A stretch of 23,960 bases of DNA from Bacteroidia bacterium (GTDB taxonomy: Bacteria > Bacteroidota > Bacteroidia > UKL13-3): contig JAKRSG010000103.1 of the NCBI GenBank assembly GCA_022402405.1, positions 1-23,960 on the forward strand. The letters are read 5' to 3'. Below the pieces are notes generated by a model. The model saw nothing but the letters and a program-made list of their open reading frames with translations, searched no databases and was not told where the DNA came from. Of this stretch, positions 7,468-14,453 are shown in pieces. Made by a program: the position numbers and the translations under genes. The stretch's first letter is position 1. Every line of letters starts with the position of its first letter.

Positions 7468-9963
7468 ATGGTTGATTTAATATTACAAAGATTAATAAAT
7501 AACATTTGCAATGAGGAGCTGCATGGAAATAATAAATATGAAGAGCTAATTTTAGTTGACTATGACTTTATTCTGGATATTCTCTCAAGTAACCATGATT
7601 CTTACGTTAAGTACATTTCCAATTTCTTAAGTTGTTTGGAAAGATATAATCAAACCTCCCAGAAATACTCACTAGCAATATTTTTTAACCTTTATGAAGA
7701 AGTTTTAAATAAAAGTAAAAATACACTAAAAGCGTTTGACACTAGCATTTTTGATTTACATTTTACTGATGAAGGTGTTGCAAATTACAAGGAGATTCTT
7801 GAAAATTATTTTAGAAAAAACAACAAAATAAGAATCTCTGATAATCATTTGGACTTGAAAAAATATTCAAAAGCTGAAATTCAGGAAGTTCTATCTTTAA
7901 TTCTTAATAAGCTTCAAAATGATGCTCATAATCTGATTTGGTCAAATGAGTTGATAGAGTTAACGACAATTAATTTAGCTATTGCAAGAGAATTATCTTT
8001 GCAACTTGGGCAAGTTGAACTTTTTTATTATTCAGTAAATATTTTAATTGATAGGTTGACTACATCTGAACTAAACCAACCTGCAAGAGACTTTTGTGAA
8101 GAGGTGTTATTGGCATCATTTAAGGATGATAGAATTGAAAATGGTTTTTTTACTTCATATTCTGCATATTCAAACCAGTCGAACTTTCACCCAGCCATTG
8201 TTTATGCTAATTTGTGTTTATCCGTAGTTTTAAAAAAGGCAGATTTCTCAAGTGAGAGGCTCCTTTATGAAATTATTTGGCAAAGCATGAAATTTTTTAG
8301 GAATCTTCGTTTTTATAATTGGGGTGCAAAAATGTACTCTACTATTCCTAAACATCTGAATTTTTCTGATTATCATACTCATGCATTGGATTTTACTTAC
8401 ATTTCAACGCTATTGTTAATGCGGAAAAAGGAATTTCCTCAAATTCTATTAGATTATTTAAACCAAAATAGAGAATACATTTTAGCAGGTGGCGAAGCTG
8501 AATGCATGCCTTGGTTAAGCCTATTATATAATATGAATAGCCTTTACCCAAATGCGGATTTCTCTGCTTTTGGGCTTGGCTTTTACCTAACTACTTTTGA
8601 ATTAGTTGTGCCTAAAGAGAGACTTACTAAGCATAAAGCTATAGCTTTTAGTCAAGGGGATGAGTTGAAAAAATATTTAATTGAATCATTAGTAAAACTT
8701 GCTCAAACCAGAAACAAGTCTGATTTTGTTTATGACAACGAAAAAGCTATCATAATTGCCAGTAAATTAATAGAATTTAGCATGAAAACAGAAGATGCGG
8801 ATGCAATTCTTCTAGCAATGATGATAAAGTCTGATTACACCTTGGTATTTAGAAACATTCAAAATCCTGGATTGACGGAATTGAAAATACCGGAAGGAAA
8901 CGAAGAAGAGTTAAGGGATTTGTACAATATTCCGATTGATGCTTTAAAATCCCTACCAATTAAACTTAACGATGAAGTAGTATGGCTAGCTGTAACAAAT
9001 GAAAAAGTATTTCAACTTATCTATTTTAATAAAGAATTCCAATACCATTATCTTGAAGAATGGTATTGGAATGAATTTCTTAAGTGGCGAGAGAGCGAAG
9101 ACGTTTATTTGGAATTTGATATTACAAAGAAAGATTCTGGAGGGGTAGTAACTGTTTCGCCAGAAGAATTTAGGGATACAGAAAAAAAAATCTCAAAAAA
9201 AATTTCGTTTGCGAAGATTTGTACTAATAAAACCTCAAAAGGTATTTTATTAGTAAAAGACATGGAAATAAGCCTTTTTCCTCATAACCTACTTCTTGAT
9301 TATAACGGAGAATTCCTTGCTAAAAAGCATCCAATAACTAATGTACTTTCAACAGAATGGCTATACATAAATGACCTGTCAAAATTATTGCCAATAAATT
9401 ACACAAAGTCAATCTGGATTCCTCTTAATGCAGGTGATATGACCTTAGCATTACTTTTTTCTAAAATTGAATCAACATTAGATAAATATTATATAGAAAA
9501 AAATTTGGATGCGAATTTTGCTGGTGCTATTTCTTCGGATATCAATATTATTGTTTCTCATGGTGATAAAAGTATAGCTACTGACCACAAATTGCATATA
9601 AATCAATCACAGTTTATCACAAACTCAGGCCAAATTATCGGTACTGGTAAGATTTTAATATTATTTGTTTGTCATTCAGGTTCAATGAAAAATGAGATTC
9701 TTAAAAATGAAGTTTCGTCTTTAATCAAACAGTTCCTTATGAATGGTTATGCTGCCGTAATTGCTCCTTTTTGGTCTCTTCACATTTATGTGCCTCCAAT
9801 TTGGTTACCTGCCTTCCTCGAATCAATAGATGCAGGAAGGACTGTAAGTGAAGCAGTTTTTGACGCTAATTCAACTGTATTTAATTATTTTCCAACACCT
9901 GCTGCATGGGCTTGTATGCACAATTATGGAAATCCATACTTTAAGAGAAAAAAAAGCTCGTAA
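7468..9963 (+). CDS. CHAT-domain (caspase-like) cysteine protease with large helical N-terminal region
   Basis: The protein has 831 residues from ATG 7468 (MVDLILQRL). The C-terminal domain carries the CHAT dyad: a strand ending in NIIVSHGD with His698, then ILILFVCHSGS with Cys735. It ends with the typical closing segment PAAWACMHNYGNPYF. The helix-rich SVSEAV-like part (GRTVSEAVFDAN) before it also fits the family. About 550 N-terminal residues are helical and repeat-like without clean TPR consensus, followed by a strand-rich linker. CHAT proteases are caspase relatives that cleave partner proteins in bacterial immunity and cell death, for example TPR-CHAT/Csx29 and proteases that activate gasdermins. 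Here the neighbours are a five-helix membrane protein (divergent) and, on the other side, the element end. No gasdermin-like gene is visible. Protease assignment is strong; the defence role is inferred from family and island location. Confidence 0.85.
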   Translation: MVDLILQRLINNICNEELHGNNKYEELILVDYDFILDILSSNHDSYVKYISNFLSCLERYNQTSQKYSLAIFFNLYEEVLNKSKNTLKAFDTSIFDLHFTDEGVANYKEILENYFRKNNKIRISDNHLDLKKYSKAEIQEVLSLILNKLQNDAHNLIWSNELIELTTINLAIARELSLQLGQVELFYYSVNILIDRLTTSELNQPARDFCEEVLLASFKDDRIENGFFTSYSAYSNQSNFHPAIVYANLCLSVVLKKADFSSERLLYEIIWQSMKFFRNLRFYNWGAKMYSTIPKHLNFSDYHTHALDFTYISTLLLMRKKEFPQILLDYLNQNREYILAGGEAECMPWLSLLYNMNSLYPNADFSAFGLGFYLTTFELVVPKERLTKHKAIAFSQGDELKKYLIESLVKLAQTRNKSDFVYDNEKAIIIASKLIEFSMKTEDADAILLAMMIKSDYTLVFRNIQNPGLTELKIPEGNEEELRDLYNIPIDALKSLPIKLNDEVVWLAVTNEKVFQLIYFNKEFQYHYLEEWYWNEFLKWRESEDVYLEFDITKKDSGGVVTVSPEEFRDTEKKISKKISFAKICTNKTSKGILLVKDMEISLFPHNLLLDYNGEFLAKKHPITNVLSTEWLYINDLSKLLPINYTKSIWIPLNAGDMTLALLFSKIESTLDKYYIEKNLDANFAGAISSDINIIVSHGDKSIATDHKLHINQSQFITNSGQIIGTGKILILFVCHSGSMKNEILKNEVSSLIKQFLMNGYAAVIAPFWSLHIYVPPIWLPAFLESIDAGRTVSEAVFDANSTVFNYFPTPAAWACMHNYGNPYFKRKKSS

Positions 9964-10197
9964 ATATTCAGTCTTAAAAAGAATAAGCTAGGAGTCAGAA
10001 CAAATAAATGAGATACTTTAGTAATTAGGCTAAAAAAATTAATAATAAATTGTTACGCATTATTTTACTACATTTGTTTTAAATTGACAAAAACAAGGGT
10101 TAAAAACTCTGCCAGAAGTCTGGCAAAATCTAAAAAATAATACAAAATTAATACATTAATAGCACTGATTTAAAGCATTTTATAATTGGGTGTGCCG
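9964..10197. other. Non-coding end region of the element
   Basis: No convincing gene is seen between the CHAT stop and the tRNA fragment. The stretch is very AT-rich and contains the inverted repeat at 10110-10125. It also holds a TACATTTG box at 10069-10076 that matches the Bacteroidota -7 consensus, but a TTG lies only 16 bases upstream, so a promoter is uncertain. Recombinase arm-binding sites would be expected in such a position, but none can be named. Confidence 0.4.
10110..10125. repeat. Inverted repeat near the element's right end
   Basis: TGCCAGA and TCTGGCA form a perfect 7-base inverted repeat around two central bases. It lies 72 bases left of the tRNA fragment. It could be a protein-binding site for integration or excision. 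On the minus strand, where GAG plus a T run follows, it could instead be a weak terminator. Neither is proven. Confidence 0.45.
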
Positions 10198-10240
10198 CTC
10201 ATAACCCAAAGGTCGTAGGTTCGAGTCCTGCCTCCGCAAC
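10198..10240 (+). other. 3' half of initiator tRNA-fMet: probable right attachment site (attR)
   Basis: The sequence begins with the anticodon loop CTCATAA (anticodon CAT). It continues with the 3' anticodon stem CCCAA, a variable loop, a T-stem and loop (GTAGG TTCGAGT CCTGC, 10215-10231) and the acceptor strand CTCCGCA with discriminator A at 10239. The CCC of the anticodon stem and A at position 72 are initiator-tRNA signatures, and the match to the known bacterial initiator tRNA 3' half is close. No D-arm, 5' acceptor strand or correctly placed 5' anticodon arm precedes it. TTGGG occurs at 10186-10190 but is separated by seven extra bases. It is therefore not a functional tRNA. It is best read as the displaced 3' end left by integration of the element to the left. 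Confidence 0.85.
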
Positions 10241-10244
10241 TAAC

Positions 10245-10269
10245 AAAAACCAGCTTTGGCTGGTTTTTT
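10245..10269 (+). terminator. Terminator of the tRNA-fMet target gene
   Basis: AAAAACCAGC (10245-10254) and GCTGGTTTTT (10259-10268) form a perfect 10-base-pair stem with a TTTG loop. The stem's right arm runs into a T tract. It lies immediately after the tRNA 3' end, as expected for the original tRNA terminator that stayed with the chromosome-side fragment. It also sits just upstream of the GIY-YIG gene's ATG. Confidence 0.85.
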
Positions 10270-10282
10270 AATTTTCTACCCT

Positions 10283-10534
10283 ATGCAAACATATTACACC
10301 TACGCACTTTACTCCAAAGTCCACGATAAAATTTATATTGGATTTACCTCAGATTTGGAAGGGAGATTGCTTTACCACAACCAATTTGCAACTAAAGGAT
10401 TTACTATTAAATTTAGACCTTGGCTGGTCATTTTTTCTGAAATCTTTTCTAACAAAGAAGATGCAATGAAAAGAGAAAAACAGCTTAAGTCGGCAAATGG
10501 TAGGCTTTTTATTAGAAACTTAATCTCAACTTAA
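10283..10534 (+). CDS. Small GIY-YIG domain protein
   Basis: The protein has 83 residues from ATG 10283. A longer frame from 10256 would start inside the tRNA terminator and is rejected. The fold signature is YTYALYSKVHDKIYIGFTSDL, in which the two strands of GIY-YIG are YALYS and KIYIG. A basic helix with Arg27 (LEGRLLYHN) and the late glutamate in AMKREKQLK follow. The size is that of the stand-alone UvrC-N-like GIY-YIG proteins that are numerous in Bacteroidota and often lie right beside tRNA genes. Cleavage of DNA is plausible but the substrate is unknown. It lies between the tRNA-fMet tail and a decayed second copy of that tail, which suggests mobility or a past insertion at this locus. 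Confidence 0.85.
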   Translation: MQTYYTYALYSKVHDKIYIGFTSDLEGRLLYHNQFATKGFTIKFRPWLVIFSEIFSNKEDAMKREKQLKSANGRLFIRNLIST

Positions 10535-10553
10535 AACTACATAAACACACTCA

Positions 10554-10640
10554 TTGGGTTCATATCCGTTAGCCAGCGGACATAGATTCTCCCGAAGCTT
10601 CGGGGCGCAACTATCAAAAATCTGCTTCGGATGGTTTTTT
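10554..10640 (+). repeat. Decayed second copy of tRNA-fMet tail and its terminator
   Basis: TTGGGTTCATATCC (10554-10567) resembles the initiator anticodon arm TTGGGCTCATAACCC. Later, GCGCAACTATCAAAAATCTG (10605-10624), followed by CTTCGGATGGTTTTTT, parallels the tRNA end, spacer and terminator at 10235-10269 almost position by position. Between them a CCCGAAGCTTCGGG palindrome (10591-10604) interrupts the T-arm and acceptor region. It is not a working tRNA. The rest of 10641-10795 shows no gene. Confidence 0.6.
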
Positions 10641-10795
10641 GGCAAAAAATTAATTGAAAATATAGTTTATCTCAGGTAATAAATGTAGCACTTAAACATT
10701 CATAATATAACTTGAAATAGGTCTAATAATGAACAACCTTAATACAAAATAGGTTATTGATATTCGTAGATATAATTTCATTAGCTATATTATGT

Positions 10796-11680
10796 TTATT
10801 TACCCATGGAAAATTTTACACCAATCTGAAACAATACATTCGATAGCGGAAAGTTAACTCTGGCCGACTGTGATGCCTTGTTGGGATTGGGCGTATTATT
10901 GGAGCTAACAACGGTATATTTGTCTGTGTATTCCGTTATTTTATCGCGTGTTGAATAGGTGTTTAATATATCGTTTCCATTTAATTCGGCTTCTATCATT
11001 TCCGATTTTTTCGGACGGTAATTGATGGTTTGGATGGCAACTTCTGCGTAAATGCTTACATGTTCGTTTACTTGCTGAACCAATCCAAATGCTCCATTTG
11101 CACCCCAGGCCAAGCCTCCATTTATCTTGTATTTGTTGTATTCTTTGCTGCTACTGCCGTTTGTTGAACTTTCTGAATTGACTTCAGAATTGATACTCCC
11201 AATGCCTAACAAAAGGCCGAAGCGCGCATAGGGCTTGAGTTTTGCTGTGCCCGCTTTAAAAACCATTGAGGGGTTCATAAAAAACATACGCGTATAAATA
11301 TTGGTGGTATTATTATAAAAAGTATTGTTAGCATTTAGATTGGTGCTCTCACTTGTAACTTCATTTTTTTGTCCGAGCAAATAACCTAAACCCAGCTCGG
11401 TTCCTAAGTTTTCGGAGATGTCGTATCCTAATGCAGCACCAAAATTAAAACCTGTTCCAAGTCCGATATTGTTGCTAGTATAAGTTGAGGTTGTAAAGGT
11501 TGAATTCACATTAGAAACCACATCTTGCCCAGATAATGGGTTTAGAGAAAGCTGATACCCCGTTTGTAATTTTATATATAAATTTTGAGCTATTCCTGTG
11601 TTTGCTTGAAACCATAATGAAGCTAAAATTATAGCTGTTTTTATGTGTCTTTTTAGAGTGTTTTTTATCATCTGTTTCAT
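10796..11680 (-). CDS. Outer-membrane beta-barrel protein
   Basis: The protein has 294 residues with an N-terminal signal peptide of about 32 residues (basic MKQMIKNTLKRHIKT, then a hydrophobic stretch ending in GIAQ). Met4 is an alternative start. The mature part alternates hydrophobic strands and Asn/Ser/Thr-rich loops (for example ALGYDISENLGTELGLGY and YARFGLLLGIG). It closes with FQIGVKFSMGK, the aromatic/hydrophobic C-terminal strand typical of outer-membrane barrels. This is the OmpA/OmpW-like small-barrel layout common in Bacteroidota. A specific substrate or role cannot be assigned. It is a single minus-strand gene whose 5' end faces the plus-strand lipoprotein operon, with a 258-base AT-rich divergent region between them. 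Confidence 0.8.
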   Translation of the reverse strand: MKQMIKNTLKRHIKTAIILASLWFQANTGIAQNLYIKLQTGYQLSLNPLSGQDVVSNVNSTFTTSTYTSNNIGLGTGFNFGAALGYDISENLGTELGLGYLLGQKNEVTSESTNLNANNTFYNNTTNIYTRMFFMNPSMVFKAGTAKLKPYARFGLLLGIGSINSEVNSESSTNGSSSKEYNKYKINGGLAWGANGAFGLVQQVNEHVSIYAEVAIQTINYRPKKSEMIEAELNGNDILNTYSTRDKITEYTDKYTVVSSNNTPNPNKASQSARVNFPLSNVLFQIGVKFSMGK

Positions 11681-11938
11681 GTTGTTCGTTACCTTACAAT
11701 TATATCTATTTTATCACTTAATTATCATGTAAATTTAATTTACTTTAGGATAATTTGGTTCAGCATTAATGAGAAAAATTACCTTTAAAATCGTTCAAAA
11801 CAACCAAAATGTTAATTACTTACGGGGGGTAAATCCTATTTCCTTCATTTATTATCTTTATTTTTAGTTCGGTTCGATCCAAAACTTGCAAATAGTTTAT
11901 AGAAGGCATAATTTTCAAAATAATAAATTATAAAATCT

Positions 11939-13201
11939 ATGAAACAAACTAAAAAAACGATTCAGTTAGCTAGTGCATTTATGCTAGCATTTTTACTTTT
12001 TGCTTGCAAGAAAAATCCAGAAAACACACAAGTAAAAGATGATACAATATACTTAGAAAGTGTATGGTCAAAGGAAATGTCGCCAGGTAGTATTGCCGCA
12101 GTTAATAGTCAGGGCAATGTATTAGTAGAAGAGCGCTACGATACAAAAGGCAGGTTTAACTTATTAAATGCTACCAACGGCGAGCTACTTTGGACATGGA
12201 ATGATTTGGATGCGGGGGATGGTAGAATTTTATTTGAAAGCAAACAAATCTTTGGAGATTTATTGGTATTTAACGGAAGCGAAAATCGCACGTATGCTGT
12301 TAATATGCTAACAGGAGCAACCGTTTGGCGTCATCATTTTGAGGGCAAACAAGCCAATCCACATTTATTTAAAGACTCAAAGGATAATATTTACCGAGTA
12401 CTATATGAGCCTAACAATAAATCGGTTCAAACAATAGTAAGAACATACGCAAACTTTAAAAATTGGGAGCCAATTTGCACATACGAAGACACAAGTAAAA
12501 TCTATACAGACCTGCATATATCTAATATTGGTATTGCCAGAGCAGGAAGCGCAGAGGAGGTATGTGTGTTTTCGATTTCTAATGGGAGTGCTATGCCTCA
12601 ATTGGCAAAAATTATTGGATACGATACGAATAAAAAATCTTTTGTTTGGCAAAATGATTACAGCAACTTAATAGGGTTCTCAGAGAATAAAATTCATGTG
12701 TGGGAAGAGATTACATACCTTATAGGTTCAGAAATAAACAAGCAAATTTTATTGGCTATAAATGGTAAAAATGGAAGTAAATTATGGAATGGTAATTTAT
12801 TGAATTACGGTCAAGAAATTATTCAAAATTTTGATGCCATAGTAGTGCTTGCCGACACAAAAGATTCTGTTGCCAACGCTAACTTAATTGCGTTTGATTA
12901 TTCAAGAGGAACCATTAGATCAGACTATGTTTTTGATCCAAATGTTAATACTACTATTAAGTCGAATGTGCGCTTTAGTGATAACATAAGCAGATTCGAT
13001 AATTATATTGTAAGTAGTCAGTGCAAGGCTATTTTGTTTAACAATATAAATACCCTAAAACCTATGGCAGAATGCTTTTTAAGAGATAGTGATATTTGTT
13101 TATCAGGAAAGGTTTTTATAAACAAAGAAAAGCGATTGGTTTTCACCTATGGAACTAATAAAGTGACTTGTTTTAAGCTCCCCGTATCTATTAATTTTTA
13201 A
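11939..13201 (+). CDS. PQQ-like beta-propeller lipoprotein
   Basis: The protein has 420 residues. A lipoprotein signal ends with lipobox LFAC, lipidated Cys23, followed by KKNPEN. The body has propeller-blade repeats with the characteristic Gly-x-x-x-W strands: LNATNGELLWTW, VNMLTGATVWRHH and INGKNGSKLWNG. This is a PQQ_2/quinoprotein-like fold used here probably as a binding or structural propeller; no cofactor-binding set was confirmed. It is a clear paralogue of the lipoprotein at 16289-17554: NWEPIC, YIVSSQC and the closing FINKEKR..VTCFKLP have direct counterparts there. It lies 207 bases before the T9SS-cargo gene and may be part of, or separately promoted from, that operon. It is probably anchored in the outer membrane. 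Confidence 0.83.
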   Translation: MKQTKKTIQLASAFMLAFLLFACKKNPENTQVKDDTIYLESVWSKEMSPGSIAAVNSQGNVLVEERYDTKGRFNLLNATNGELLWTWNDLDAGDGRILFESKQIFGDLLVFNGSENRTYAVNMLTGATVWRHHFEGKQANPHLFKDSKDNIYRVLYEPNNKSVQTIVRTYANFKNWEPICTYEDTSKIYTDLHISNIGIARAGSAEEVCVFSISNGSAMPQLAKIIGYDTNKKSFVWQNDYSNLIGFSENKIHVWEEITYLIGSEINKQILLAINGKNGSKLWNGNLLNYGQEIIQNFDAIVVLADTKDSVANANLIAFDYSRGTIRSDYVFDPNVNTTIKSNVRFSDNISRFDNYIVSSQCKAILFNNINTLKPMAECFLRDSDICLSGKVFINKEKRLVFTYGTNKVTCFKLPVSINF

Positions 13202-13408
13202 GTTTTTGCAAGCATTATCCTATTTACCTGATTTTCTTGAAAGCTTTATTGATTGGGCGTCTTCAGGATTTTCGGGTAAATTGGATGATGAATTAAAATG
13301 AAGCACGTAAAAAGAAAGTTTTTGATTATCTAATTTGGCTGTTGATTAATCAAAATATAAAACAAGGCCTTGAAACAAAACAATTTTTAACCATTAAAAA
13401 ACAAAACA

Positions 13409-14434
13409 ATGAGATTAGCTACCCTAAGTGCAAGTCTGTTTATCCATAGCCTATGCTTTGGACAAACCACCCTCTACAAACAGAACAACAAAATCATGGA
13501 GTATCAGTTTGCTGTGGCAGATTCGTCTGCTATCAGGCAAATGACCGAAAGTGAAAAGATTAAGTTTGAACTGAAGTATGTAGAGAAGTCGTACACACGA
13601 ACCATTAATTCTAACTATGAATCTACTGTAGAGGTGAAAATCGACAGCAATGATTTTAAGAAAGAATGGATGACCCTAGCCAAAAAATATCGATATACTC
13701 AATCGGGTATAGATATGATTGGTTCAGACAACACCGTAAGCAAAAGTGTTCCTTATTCTGCTGAAGAACTAGCGTTTATTGCAGAAGAAAAAAGCGGAAT
13801 AGAAGCCAATGGTTTCCACCCGGGCATTATTGCATTTCCTACATTTGATGCCGCTACTATTAATTTGTTATCTGCCGAAAACATTATGGTAAGCAATTTA
13901 CCAAGCGGAGAGATTAAGGTACAACAAGGCGGTTCTACTACTATTTACAATTCATTTAAGAAAACCATTGTAACAGATTATACAGATGGCGATGGTATTA
14001 AATGTAAAGAAACATTGGCATATGACCCATATGGTACCGACAAAGGCTTTTTGTTAAAACTTAAAAAGCTTGAGCGTTTTGTGACTACTCAGGCTGGTAA
14101 GTGCATTACAGAAACTCGATTAACCTATTATACCAATTATGATATTTTAGACAATGGCAATTTGGTAAACAAGGCTATGGAGAAAAAGGATGTAGTAAAT
14201 TTATATCCTAATCCTAACGATGGCGTATTTACTGTGGCTGCATCTTTAAAAGACGATTCGAATGTTGCTAGTGTAAAAATCATTAATGCTATTACGGGAA
14301 ATCAAATTACGGTAAACAATAACAACCAAAATACCTTTTTGGTTAATATGCCCAACTTAACTGCAGGTAATTATGTATTGCAAATTGTTACCAGCAATCA
14401 ACGAGTAATCAACACAAATTTTATTAAAAACTAA
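13409..14434 (+). CDS. Secreted protein with T9SS type A C-terminal sorting domain
   Basis: The protein has 341 residues with a short signal peptide (MRLATLSASLFIHSLCFGQ). The central region is acidic, with no recognised enzyme motif. From about residue 262 it has a Por-secretion-tail domain: the entry motif NLYPNPNDGVF (LYPNP at 265-269), a SVKIINAITG strand and the ending LTAGNYVLQIVTSNQRVINTNFIKN-like strands. In Bacteroidota this domain directs export by the type IX system and is then removed or replaced by a lipid anchor. It is followed 19 bases later by the alpha/beta hydrolase, so the two are probably co-transcribed and may act together outside the cell. Confidence 0.85.
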   Translation: MRLATLSASLFIHSLCFGQTTLYKQNNKIMEYQFAVADSSAIRQMTESEKIKFELKYVEKSYTRTINSNYESTVEVKIDSNDFKKEWMTLAKKYRYTQSGIDMIGSDNTVSKSVPYSAEELAFIAEEKSGIEANGFHPGIIAFPTFDAATINLLSAENIMVSNLPSGEIKVQQGGSTTIYNSFKKTIVTDYTDGDGIKCKETLAYDPYGTDKGFLLKLKKLERFVTTQAGKCITETRLTYYTNYDILDNGNLVNKAMEKKDVVNLYPNPNDGVFTVAASLKDDSNVASVKIINAITGNQITVNNNNQNTFLVNMPNLTAGNYVLQIVTSNQRVINTNFIKN

Positions 14435-14453
14435 ACCCCTAAATGTAACAGCC

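Larger units (their letters stand above)
1..10239. mobile_element. Right part of an integrative element inserted in tRNA-fMet
   Basis: The block runs from the left edge to the orphan 3' half of an initiator tRNA at 10198-10239. It contains an excisionase-like HTH gene, a primase-helicase and a set of unrecognised cargo genes. Everything to the right of the tRNA fragment that could be recognised is chromosomal or envelope-type. Elements that integrate into the 3' end of a tRNA gene rebuild an intact tRNA at one end and leave an unmatched 3' fragment at the other, which fits what is seen here. The left end, the integrase and the intact tRNA are not in view, so the class (phage satellite, integrative mobilizable element or defence island) is inferred. 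No capsid, portal, terminase, relaxase or T4SS gene is visible in this part. Confidence 0.7.

Noticed and set aside
10198..10240. A complete functional tRNA-Met gene
   Set aside because: Only the anticodon loop onward is present. No D-arm or 5' acceptor strand precedes it, and TTGGG is separated from the loop by seven bases.
10256..10282. A longer start for the GIY-YIG gene
   Set aside because: The extension would begin inside the loop of the tRNA terminator hairpin; ATG 10283 fits the family start.
13203..13301. A 32-codon open stretch with protein-like composition between the lipoprotein and the T9SS gene
   Set aside because: It has no ATG and only a TTG start, no recognisable motif and is short enough for chance. 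It could be a gene remnant, but this cannot be supported.
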